The notes under the pieces: generated by a model | What the model was told of the DNA's origin: nothing | What the model saw: the letters and a program-made list of their open reading frames with translations, nothing else | Databases searched by the model: none | Assembly (NCBI RefSeq): GCF_020166515.1 | Contig: NZ_JAINZT010000005.1 | Coordinates: 310,001-374,000 of the forward strand | Direction of reading: 5' to 3' | DNA: 64,000 nucleotides | DNA from: Robertkochia flava | GTDB taxonomy: Bacteria; Bacteroidota; Bacteroidia; Flavobacteriales; Flavobacteriaceae | Part shown: piece after piece, positions 1 to 6,682 of the stretch | Layout: each line of letters starts with the position of its first letter | Numbering within the stretch: position 1 is the stretch's first letter | Program-made: the position numbers and the translations under genes

Positions 1-586
1 ACAAAGTATCCAGGTCGGTGTATTGAACACCGATGTCCTTCAAGGTCTCGCTTGGATAGAGGTCATAAGCGAGTACCTCGCATCCCATGCACTTCATGAT
101 CCTGGCGAAATGCGCCCCGATCTTCCCGGTACCTATCACCCCAACGGTCTTGTTGTGCAGGTCAAATCCAATTAGACGTTCCAGGGAAAAGTTCCCTTCC
201 CGTATCCTGTTAAAGGCCTTATGGGTTTTCCGGTTCAGGGTAAGGGCCAGGGCCAGGGCATGCTCGGCAACGGCCTCCGGGGAATACGCAGGAACCCTCA
301 TGACCTTGATGTTGGCTCGCTGGGCAGCTTCCAAATCAACATTGTTGAACCCTGCACAGCGGAGAGCAATAAGTCCGATACCGTTAGCAGCAAGTGTTTT
401 GATCACCGGTTCAGAGAGGTTGTCATTAACGAACACGCAAACACCATCAAACCCCTGGGTAAGCCCTGCAGTGTCTTCATTTAAGGGGACGTCAAAAAAC
501 TTTAAGCGGACCGGGGCTTCAGATCCGATCTTGTTGAAGAACTCCCGATCGTAGCTCTTGGTGCTGAAAACGGCTATACTAATCAT
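1..586 (-). CDS. ldhA: D-2-hydroxyacid dehydrogenase, probably D-lactate dehydrogenase (partial)
   Basis: NAD-dependent cytoplasmic enzyme that probably interconverts pyruvate and D-lactate. The first 195 codons are visible; the C-terminal part lies left of the window. The N-terminal substrate-binding half contains SPEAVAEHAL (residues 102-111) and LRCAGFNNVD (75-84), both typical of the LdhA branch of the D-isomer-specific 2-hydroxyacid dehydrogenases. The Rossmann fold starts at GTGKIG (152-157), the GxGxxG dinucleotide-binding loop. The catalytic Arg, Glu and His fall mostly in the missing part. The ATG at 586 begins MISIAVFSTK, a normal family start. It is transcribed divergently from apt. 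Formate, glycerate or hydroxyphenylpyruvate specificity is less likely but cannot be excluded from this half. Confidence 0.88.
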   Translation of the reverse strand, partial: MISIAVFSTKSYDREFFNKIGSEAPVRLKFFDVPLNEDTAGLTQGFDGVCVFVNDNLSEPVIKTLAANGIGLIALRCAGFNNVDLEAAQRANIKVMRVPAYSPEAVAEHALALALTLNRKTHKAFNRIREGNFSLERLIGFDLHNKTVGVIGTGKIGAHFARIMKCMGCEVLAYDLYPSETLKDIGVQYTDLDTL

Positions 587-702
587 GCCATGATGGTTGA
601 ATGGTGAATTGTAAAGTTAAGCAATAGCGCATTTCCGGAGCTGTGCATAATTGTTTTATTTATGGTGAAAACATTGTATTTTCAGGCAAGATAATTTGCA
701 AG

Positions 703-1212
703 ATGGATTTGAAAAAGTTTATTAGAGAAGTCCCTGATTTTCCGAAACCGGGAATTTCATTTAAGGATATTACCCCTTTATTGCTTGACCCTGCAGCTGC
801 TTCGGAAGCCCTCAGCCGGCTATTGGAAGGAGTGAACGGTCCGGTGGATAAGGTCGTTGCTATGGAAAGTCGTGGATTCTTATTCGGGATGCCCCTGGCC
901 CGGGAATTGAATTGCGGATTTATCCCGGTTCGAAAACCCGGAAAGTTACCGGGAGAAACCCTGAAACAGTCTTTTGATCTTGAATATGGGAGTGATGTCC
1001 TGGAGATCCATCAGGATGCCATCAGCAATGGTGACAGGGTGCTGGTACATGATGATGTGCTGGCTACAGGAGGGACGGCTGCGGCAACCTGTGCCCTGAT
1101 CGAAAAGTTGGGCGGGGAAGTTATCCAGCTCAGTTTTTTAATAGAATTACAAGCCTTGCAGGGAAGGAGTAAACTTACAGGTAAGGATATTCACGTGCTC
1201 TTTAACTATTGA
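703..1212 (+). CDS. apt: Adenine phosphoribosyltransferase
   Basis: Purine salvage enzyme converting adenine and PRPP to AMP and pyrophosphate in the cytoplasm. The protein is 169 aa, the usual length for Apt. It opens with the family-typical FPKPGISFKDITPLL and carries the PRPP-binding loop VLVHDDVLATGGTAAA near residues 113-128. The ATG at 703 is preferred over an upstream in-frame ATG at 643, because the extra 20 residues do not match the family and would add a non-conserved leader. Its stop overlaps by 7 bp the stop of a small convergent gene on the other strand. Confidence 0.96.
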   Translation: MDLKKFIREVPDFPKPGISFKDITPLLLDPAAASEALSRLLEGVNGPVDKVVAMESRGFLFGMPLARELNCGFIPVRKPGKLPGETLKQSFDLEYGSDVLEIHQDAISNGDRVLVHDDVLATGGTAAATCALIEKLGGEVIQLSFLIELQALQGRSKLTGKDIHVLFNY

Positions 1213-1361
1213 TTGATGGCTCGCTTTGTCACCCATGCACGCCAGCCAATAAGTGCCAGTTGTAACTTACTGGCCCTGGTGATATCAAGCCTGCGTTTGG
1301 TCATGGAAGGCAGTAAGGCCTGGTTTAATTTGGCCAGCATGCGAAAAAACTGTTTTTCCAT
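1206..1361 (-). CDS. Small basic protein of a flavobacterial family, 51 aa (sometimes labelled SsrA-binding)
   Basis: A 51-residue basic protein, starting MEKQFFRMLAKLNQALLP and ending GWRAWVTKRAINQ. I recognise the pattern as a short conserved flavobacterial family that databases sometimes call SsrA-binding protein, a label with little support because the protein is far smaller than SmpB. It is predicted to be mostly helical, with alternating basic and hydrophobic residues, and has no signal peptide. Its stop codon lies inside the end of apt on the other strand (7-bp convergent overlap). Function unknown. Confidence 0.65.
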   Translation of the reverse strand: MEKQFFRMLAKLNQALLPSMTKRRLDITRASKLQLALIGWRAWVTKRAINQ

Positions 1362-1427
1362 AGTAGATGTTTTCTGCAAATGTAATCAATCCTGAAAAAG
1401 CGAAGCTTCAGGGCGGTCTTCAAAATT

Positions 1428-1457
1428 AAAAAAGCCACCATAAAATGATGGCTTTTT
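1428..1457 (-). terminator. Hairpin with A/T flanks, likely intrinsic terminator
   Basis: GCCACCA (1434-1440) pairs with TGATGGC (1446-1452), with one mismatch and a 5-nt loop. It is flanked by six A on the left and five T on the right, so it could act in either direction. On the minus strand it follows the candidate 22-aa ORF; on the plus strand it could stop read-through from apt. Confidence 0.6.
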
Positions 1458-1520
1458 CTAAGGGAATATAAAAATGGTTGGTTGTGATTTTTCTTATAAA
1501 TAGCTGAAAGATCGGCCCAA

Positions 1521-1589
1521 TCATAAGTGCATGATCATTTGGATCATGTGAATAAGTATAAGGGTAAGTAGTTTGATTAAAAAGGTCAT
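1521..1589 (-). CDS. Candidate 22-aa hydrophobic peptide
   Basis: Minus-strand ATG ORF of 22 codons giving MTFLIKLLTLILIHMIQMIM followed by HL. It is almost wholly hydrophobic, with one Lys and two His, so it could be a single membrane helix. It is followed about 65 nt later by a terminator-like hairpin, making a possible stand-alone short transcript. I found no perfect TAnnTTTG element or Shine-Dalgarno sequence in front. A random ORF of this size is quite possible, and an RNA gene at this site is an alternative. Confidence 0.2.
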   Translation of the reverse strand: MTFLIKLLTLILIHMIQMIMHL

Positions 1590-1769
1590 TGTGTTTTAAG
1601 CATTAGGTGAAACAATAGTTTATCATACTGTGTTCGGAATGCATTGCCCTCTCGGCCGATCTAAAAAATTTTAAGGGCATGCAGGTTTCAGATTTCAAGT
1701 ATGTTTATTGAAGCTATATATTTCACCCATTACTTCCAAAACGCTTGATTTTACAGGGGTTCCCGGGTC

Positions 1770-1807
1770 AAAAAAAACACCTGGATCAAAATCAGGTGTT
1801 TTTTTAA
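1770..1807 (-). terminator. Intrinsic terminator after the M56 peptidase gene
   Basis: Strong hairpin: AACACCTG (1777-1784) pairs with CAGGTGTT (1793-1800). A runs on the left and T runs on the right make it bidirectional. It lies just beyond the 3' end of the minus-strand M56 peptidase gene. Confidence 0.8.
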
Positions 1808-1838
1808 GTATGAGAAAATCAGATTTACAGGGGTTGGT

Positions 1839-3833
1839 TTACTGTTGCTTGGTGGTGATCAGGATCGCATTGGGCTTCCCGTATTTTTCCTGAGCCTGTT
1901 CCCCTTTAAGAACTTCCATTTCTTCAATGGTTTTCGCGTCCAGGTTGTTGAGCTCTTTTTCAGAGACTCTTTTCCCGTTAATACTTACTGCTGTCGTTGC
2001 CCAGTCAATGGTATTGATATCCGGAAGGGCCGGTGGAGCAGGAATGGTCATAGCGCTTCCGCTTTTTCGGGTGGTGATCTTAACGACCCCGTTCTTTCCT
2101 TTTTCGCCGTATTCTGCTATGGCTTTTTCACCTTTTAATACCTCGACATTTGCGATCGTATTGGGGTCCATGGAACGCATCACATCTTCATCGGTTTCTT
2201 TGCCGTCAACAATCATGACAGGTTTCTTTCCATCGGTTGTTATTACCTGAACGTGGGTGTTATTTTTTCCTGAATCTGTCTGGTCGATCTCCTTGATCAG
2301 GATCTTTTTTGCTTTTGAGGAGTCTCCTTTAATATGGAGAACGTTTTCATCATTCTCCCTCATTACGACCTTTATGGTTTTTTCCAGCTTCCCATCTTCA
2401 TTCATTTCGCCTTTTACAGTTTCTTCCAGAATGATGAATTTTTTGGCAGTGCTGCTGTCAGATTGGGTGGTCCAGACTACATCGTTATTACCTTCTTTGA
2501 TGAAAACTCTCTGCGCTCCCTGGCCTTTGCCAATACTGTCGTTCGAAGTGATTACAATGACCTCTTTTTGCACCTGTGTATAAGCGTCTGAATCCTCATC
2601 ATCTGAAACCCATACAAATTCGTGGTTGGCTTGTATGTCTTTCTCGGTGCTCAGGTAGATGTCGCCACCTGCCTTTACTCCTATGTAGATGCTCTCAATA
2701 CCCTCCGGGTTGGAGTAGCTGGCAGAGGCATTGCTGTTTTCATAGGAGAATTTTACTTCCAGATTGGTGATTACCCCCTGGGCATTACGTTTTAATTTTC
2801 TTAGTTTAAGCTCACCTCCCTTGTTGGCTACGGCATCCTGAACCGATTTAAGTTGAGCGTCATCCATCTTGTTGTACAGCATGACGTCCAGGGCTTCCTG
2901 GGCTTCCATGTGCAGAGGGATTGAGCTTGCATTAGGCCCGGATGCGGTTTCTGTTAGATGGTACTGTGCGATGGTCTTAACATTGAACAGGAGTGCAAAA
3001 GCGGTAAGCATTGGGATGGTAATTCCCAGTTTCCAAAGGTTGGTTTTTCTGGATGGGCATTTTTGTAACATAACGATTCGTTTTTTGATTAATGAATTAA
3101 TAAATGGATTGATGATTGATAATTGATTCGTGTTCAGATGCTGTTTAAGCAGAATATACTGATACGCTCTGGATGAGACCTTTTTGGTGCTGGCTTCCTT
3201 ATCGGCGAGATATTCCAGATTCTGGGCTACGTCCCTGCGATAAAGCCATGCCACAGGATTGATCCACATTAATACCGTTAATACATGCATGAGCATAATA
3301 TCTACAGAGTGCATCTGCCGGACATGAATAAATTCATGTGCCAAAATAGTGCTTTGCTCTTCTGCTTCGATCTCATTTTGTGGGAGCACAATAAAATGAA
3401 AGAAGGAGAACGGAGCAGAGATCTCCCTAGAAGACACAAGGCAGAGCCCTTTTAGTTTTCTGACCTTTCCCTTCCTGAGCAACCTTCTGAGGGAAAGCAG
3501 TTGAATCATGAGTTTTATGCTGAAGAAGAGCACACCGCAGATATATATGTAAAACAGCAGGGCTTCAGATGAAAATCCGGATGCTTCCGGGGTTGACGCT
3601 ACTGTGGGGCTTGCAGATTCGGCAGGAAGGGCAGAAACGGCAATCTCAATGATCTCGATACGCTCAATGACCCATAAGGGCATAAGCGCAGATACCATAA
3701 CCCCCGCCAGCAGATACCAGCGGTTGTGATTAAAAAAGGTTTCTTTCGACAATACGGTTTTATACAACCCCCAGAATAAAAGGAGTAAACCGCTGGCTTT
3801 TATAATGTATGAGAAGAAATCAGAGTAATTCAT
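1839..3833 (-). CDS. BlaR1-like M56 metallopeptidase with TonB-plug-like C-terminal repeats
   Basis: A 664-aa membrane protein of the M56 (BlaR1/MecR1) family. The first ~125 residues hold three hydrophobic segments (about 7-28, 40-57 and 90-115). A zinc-protease motif HEFIH follows at 166-170, and a fourth membrane segment lies near 270-290. The long remainder should be periplasmic. It has no penicillin-binding domain. It ends in two related blocks, about residues 545-600 and 612-660, each with a pattern like VDGK..., VLKGE.A..KYG and a final ITTK. These resemble the plug region of SusC/TonB-dependent receptors. The gene overlaps the upstream BlaI-type repressor by ATGA, so the two are translationally coupled. 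The likely job is to sense an envelope signal and trigger loss of the repressor. The ligand is unknown and no beta-lactamase gene is nearby. Confidence 0.88.
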   Translation of the reverse strand: MNYSDFFSYIIKASGLLLLFWGLYKTVLSKETFFNHNRWYLLAGVMVSALMPLWVIERIEIIEIAVSALPAESASPTVASTPEASGFSSEALLFYIYICGVLFFSIKLMIQLLSLRRLLRKGKVRKLKGLCLVSSREISAPFSFFHFIVLPQNEIEAEEQSTILAHEFIHVRQMHSVDIMLMHVLTVLMWINPVAWLYRRDVAQNLEYLADKEASTKKVSSRAYQYILLKQHLNTNQLSIINPFINSLIKKRIVMLQKCPSRKTNLWKLGITIPMLTAFALLFNVKTIAQYHLTETASGPNASSIPLHMEAQEALDVMLYNKMDDAQLKSVQDAVANKGGELKLRKLKRNAQGVITNLEVKFSYENSNASASYSNPEGIESIYIGVKAGGDIYLSTEKDIQANHEFVWVSDDEDSDAYTQVQKEVIVITSNDSIGKGQGAQRVFIKEGNNDVVWTTQSDSSTAKKFIILEETVKGEMNEDGKLEKTIKVVMRENDENVLHIKGDSSKAKKILIKEIDQTDSGKNNTHVQVITTDGKKPVMIVDGKETDEDVMRSMDPNTIANVEVLKGEKAIAEYGEKGKNGVVKITTRKSGSAMTIPAPPALPDINTIDWATTAVSINGKRVSEKELNNLDAKTIEEMEVLKGEQAQEKYGKPNAILITTKQQ

Positions 3834-4192
3834 GACTTTTCAATTTTGTCCAGGATCTCCCGGAGTTCCTCAGCGCTTATCTTTTCTTCCTTTGCAAAGA
3901 AGGAGACCAGGCTCTTATAGGAATTGTTGAAATAATCTTCAATCGCGCTGGAAATAAAACGCTTTCGGTAGTCCTCTATGGCCACCACGGGAAAGTACTG
4001 GTGTGTTTTTCCATAGGCCTTATGGCCAACATAGCCCTTATCTTCCAGGTTTCTGATGATCGTGGATAGGGTGTTGTAATGAGGTTTACTACCGTCTGTG
4101 GGAAAAGCTTCGAGAACATCCTTTACAAAGGCCTTCTCGAGCTTCCATAGGATCTTCATTACTTCCTCTTCCTTGTTTGTTAACTGCTCCAT
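3830..4192 (-). CDS. BlaI/MecI/CopY-family transcriptional repressor
   Basis: A 120-aa winged-helix repressor. The N-terminus (LTNKEEEVMKILWKLEKAFVKDVLEAF) and the recognition region (PHYNTLSTIIRNLEDKGYVGH) are typical of the BlaI family, whose members bind operator dyads as dimers and are inactivated through a membrane M56 protease. The C-terminal helices (YFNNSYKSLVSFFAKEEK) match the dimerisation domain. It is first in a two-gene operon, overlapping the M56 peptidase by 4 nt. Tandem dyads just upstream (4221-4258) suggest autoregulation. Target genes beyond its own operon cannot be read from this window. Confidence 0.93.
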   Translation of the reverse strand: MEQLTNKEEEVMKILWKLEKAFVKDVLEAFPTDGSKPHYNTLSTIIRNLEDKGYVGHKAYGKTHQYFPVVAIEDYRKRFISSAIEDYFNNSYKSLVSFFAKEEKISAEELREILDKIEKS

Positions 4193-4220
4193 AAGGATTC
4201 TGATTTACAGGGGTAAATAT

Positions 4221-4258
4221 ATAACTACAAAAATAGTTATACAACTAAATTTGTAGTT
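4221..4258 (-). promoter_or_regulatory. Tandem dyad operator, probably bound by the BlaI-type repressor
   Basis: Two adjacent inverted repeats share the half-site AACTA/TAGTT. The first is ATAACTA (4221-4227) with TAGTTAT (4234-4240); the second is AACTA (4243-4247) with TAGTT (4254-4258). Their centres are 20 bp apart, about two helical turns. A larger dyad, AACTACAAA/TTTGTAGTT (4223-4231/4250-4258), spans both. The site lies 29-66 bp upstream of the repressor ATG. BlaI-family operators commonly contain TACA/TGTA half-sites, which are present here. Binding is inferred. Confidence 0.7.
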
Positions 4259-4376
4259 TTTTAACTAAAAATGCCGTTATAAAGGGGTGAGGGCGGGGTT
4301 CAGAGCTTGTAAATCGGAACTGGCCCATGGCTCCGGCATTTGCAATATTGTGTATCTTCGCTCCTAAATTTTTGGA

Positions 4377-5315
4377 ATGAATCTGATACTTATTATTCTC
4401 GGTCTGGTATTGCTGGTGTTTGGTGGGAACTGGTTATTGAAGGCGGCTGTGGCGCTTTCTTTGAAGCTTGAAATCCCTAAGATCGTAATCGGGATGACGG
4501 TGGTATCCTTTGCGACTTCGGCTCCGGAACTTATCGTAAGCGTAAATTCGGCCCTGGAGGGCTTTCCGGATATTGCCATGGGGAATGTGATAGGGTCCAA
4601 CATAGCCAATCTCGGGTTGGTTCTTGCCGTAACGGTTATTCTGGGATCTATAGATGTGGAGCGGAGTTTTTACAAAACCGACTGGCCGGTAATGATGACT
4701 GCCTCGGTGCTTCTCTATGTCTTTATCATATTTGATGGTGAGCTCCAGCGTTATGAGGGGGTTATCATGTTTTCCTGCCTGGTGGTTTTTCTTGTCTACC
4801 TGTTGAAATTTCAAAAGCCTGCTGTGATCGATGAAATGCCGGAAGATGATAAGCCTTTGCCCTTGCATTTACTGGTGTTGTACCTTGTATTGGGCGGCGT
4901 GGCCCTTTGGGGCGGATCTGAACTACTGATCAAAGGTGCTGTGGGTATGGCTAGATTTTACGGGGTTAGTGAACGGGTTATCGCTGTAACGGTGGTATCC
5001 GTGGGTACCAGTATCCCTGAACTCGCTGCTTCGGTGGTGGCCGTACTTAATAAGGAGAAGGCAATTTCCCTCGGAAACCTGGTGGGATCTAATGTGTTTA
5101 ACATCCTGGCGGTACTGGGAATTACTTCAATGATCACCCCGGTAACCGTCAATGATCCCGGTTTGCTCACCAACGATATTTACTGGATGCTGGCCATTTC
5201 CTTCGCCATACTGCCATTGGTGTTTATTCCTAAAGGCCTTCGCCTGGGATGGAGAGACGGTTTGGTACTGCTCAGTGCCTACGGCATATTCACATATCTT
5301 ACAGTTATGATGTAG
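4377..5315 (+). CDS. Calcium/sodium antiporter (CaCA family, YrbG-like)
   Basis: A 312-aa inner-membrane protein with about ten hydrophobic helices. It has the two alpha-repeats that define cation/Ca2+ exchangers: the first contains TVVSFATSAPEL followed by GNVIGSNIANLGL, the second TVVSVGTSIPEL followed by GNLVGSNVFNIL. Their order and the acidic residues in each PEL motif match the ion-binding sites of the K+-dependent or K+-independent Na+/Ca2+ exchanger group. A short acidic cytoplasmic loop (DEMPEDDKPL) separates the halves. It probably exports Ca2+ in exchange for Na+. It is a single-gene unit ending at a bidirectional terminator shared with the convergent glutamine synthetase. Confidence 0.93.
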   Translation: MNLILIILGLVLLVFGGNWLLKAAVALSLKLEIPKIVIGMTVVSFATSAPELIVSVNSALEGFPDIAMGNVIGSNIANLGLVLAVTVILGSIDVERSFYKTDWPVMMTASVLLYVFIIFDGELQRYEGVIMFSCLVVFLVYLLKFQKPAVIDEMPEDDKPLPLHLLVLYLVLGGVALWGGSELLIKGAVGMARFYGVSERVIAVTVVSVGTSIPELAASVVAVLNKEKAISLGNLVGSNVFNILAVLGITSMITPVTVNDPGLLTNDIYWMLAISFAILPLVFIPKGLRLGWRDGLVLLSAYGIFTYLTVMM

Positions 5316-5333
5316 CAGAGCGAGGCATGTAAT

Positions 5334-5360
5334 AAAAAAAGCCACCCAAAGGTGGCTTTT
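5334..5360. terminator. Bidirectional terminator between antiporter and GSII
   Basis: GCCACC (5341-5346) and GGTGGC (5351-5356) form a perfect stem around CAAA, with seven A before and four T after. It serves two convergent genes. Confidence 0.85.
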
Positions 5361-5382
5361 ATATGTTAAGGCGATAAGGAAA

Positions 5383-6405
5383 TTAGGCTTCAACCTCCAC
5401 ATCAGCACTTTTCACGGTTTTGATGATGATACCTGCAACCTTATACGGGTCTGCATTAGAGGCAGGTCGACGATCTTCCAGCCATCCTTTCCATCCTTTC
5501 TGAACGGTAATGATCGGAATACGGATAGAGGCTCCTCTGTCTGATACTCCATAGGAGAATTCATCGATAGACTGGGTCTCGTGTTTTCCGGTAAGGCGTT
5601 CGTCGTTGTAGGCTCCGTACACTTCGATGTGTTCTTTTGCCACAGGACGGAAAGCCTCGCAAATTTGCTCGTATACTTCTTTGCTTCCGGCCTCTCTTAG
5701 AGTAGAGTTAGAGAAGTTAGCGTGCATTCCGGAACCGTTCCAGTCACCTCGTACAGGCTTAGGATGCAATTCAATATAGAATCCATACTTTTCTGTAAGT
5801 CTGTTCAGCAGATAGCGGGCAACCCAGATCTCATCTCCGGCTTTCTTGGCTCCTTTTGCGAAATTTTGGAATTCCCACTGTCCCGGAGCAACCTCCTGGT
5901 TGATCCCTTCAATATTAAGACCGGCATTCAGGCACATGTCCAGGTGCTCTTCTACCAGTTGACGTCCCCAGGTATAACGGCCTCCAACTGAACAGTAATA
6001 CTGTCCCTGTGGTCCTGGGAATCCTCCTCTTGGGAATCCGAGGGGAAGATCGGTTTTAGTGTCCATAATAAAGTATTCCTGTTCGAAACCGAACCAGAAA
6101 TCATTATCATCGTCATCAATGGTGGCTCTTGCATTAGAAGCATGTGGAGTTCCATCCGGATTCAATACCTCGGTCATTACCAGGTATCCGTTAACTCTGT
6201 CGGGATCAGGATAAATAGCTACCGGCTTTAGTAGGCAATCGGACGAGTTTCCTTCTGCCTGCTGGGTAGAACTTCCGTCAAACGACCAGATAGGGCAGCT
6301 CTCCAGCTTTCCGTCAAAATCTTCTACAATTTTAGTTTTGCTACGTAGCTCCTGGGTGGGGGTGTATCCGTCCAGCCAGATGTACTCAAGTTTAGCCTTG
6401 TTCAT
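5383..6405 (-). CDS. Glutamine synthetase, GSII (eukaryote-like) type
   Basis: ATP-dependent synthesis of glutamine from glutamate and ammonia. The 340-aa protein is far shorter than GSI (about 470 aa) and has the GSII arrangement. It opens with the beta-grasp segment (KLEYIWLDGYTP), followed by SCPIWSFDGSST, GFEQEYF, PGQWEFQ, NGSGMHANFS, LTGKHET and GVSDRGASIRIP, covering metal, glutamate and ATP contacts. The ATG at 6405 (MNKAKLEYIW) is chosen over a start 39 nt upstream because the family begins here. A TAnnTTTG element lies at 6442-6449. It is divergent from the GSIII gene, so the cell has two unrelated glutamine synthetases side by side. Confidence 0.94.
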   Translation of the reverse strand: MNKAKLEYIWLDGYTPTQELRSKTKIVEDFDGKLESCPIWSFDGSSTQQAEGNSSDCLLKPVAIYPDPDRVNGYLVMTEVLNPDGTPHASNARATIDDDDNDFWFGFEQEYFIMDTKTDLPLGFPRGGFPGPQGQYYCSVGGRYTWGRQLVEEHLDMCLNAGLNIEGINQEVAPGQWEFQNFAKGAKKAGDEIWVARYLLNRLTEKYGFYIELHPKPVRGDWNGSGMHANFSNSTLREAGSKEVYEQICEAFRPVAKEHIEVYGAYNDERLTGKHETQSIDEFSYGVSDRGASIRIPIITVQKGWKGWLEDRRPASNADPYKVAGIIIKTVKSADVEVEA

Positions 6406-6441
6406 AATAGTGTTGCGTTTAAATAAGACTTTTAGTTGGGA

Positions 6442-6449
6442 CAAAAATA
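6442..6449 (-). promoter_or_regulatory. Promoter -7 element for GSII
   Basis: TATTTTTG on the minus strand, an exact match to the Bacteroidota -7 consensus TAnnTTTG. It would start transcription near 6435, about 30 nt before the ATG. I see no clear -33 TTG at the usual spacing. Confidence 0.6.
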
Positions 6450-6494
6450 GTATAATTGATGAAAGTGCGCTACTGAAATCAGGGGTCTTTTGTT

Positions 6495-6541
6495 AAAAAT
6501 ATCAACATTTTTATTCACACCCTTGTTTTTGGAGGGGGTGT
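6495..6541. promoter_or_regulatory. Dyads in the divergent GSII/GSIII control region
   Basis: Two small inverted repeats lie between the glutamine synthetase genes: AAAAAT/ATTTTT around ATCAAC (6495-6512), and ACACCC/GGGTGT with a 13-nt loop (6517-6522/6536-6541). A run of eight G follows at 6567-6574. They could be operators or RNA structures in the GSIII leader. I know no matching nitrogen-regulator site. Confidence 0.3.
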
Positions 6542-6682
6542 TCTTCGAAATAAAAGCATCATAGAAGGGGGGGGTGCGGAAAATTTTGGATATAATTTCT
6601 TGAAGTAAGCGAAAAAAGTAAGGTTCTTATTTCGTAAATTCATGCAACTTTTTAAAAAGCAACTTAAAACATATCTAAATTT

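Larger units (their letters stand above)
1362..1838. other. Gene-poor intergenic region between the 51-aa gene and the M56 peptidase gene
   Basis: This 477-bp stretch holds two terminator-like hairpins (1428-1457 and 1770-1807) and one possible 22-codon minus-strand ORF (1521-1589). A weaker imperfect hairpin lies near 1391-1413. I see no tRNA, repeat or longer coding region. The right-hand hairpin belongs to the M56 peptidase transcript. Confidence 0.6.

Noticed and set aside
643-702. Upstream ATG extending apt by 20 residues
   Set aside because: The extension does not resemble Apt N-termini, while the ATG at 703 gives the normal length and start.
6567-6574. Run of eight G as a G-quadruplex or phase-variable tract
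   Set aside because: A single G run cannot form a quadruplex without partner runs, and it lies outside any coding region or clear promoter spacer, so phase variation has no support.
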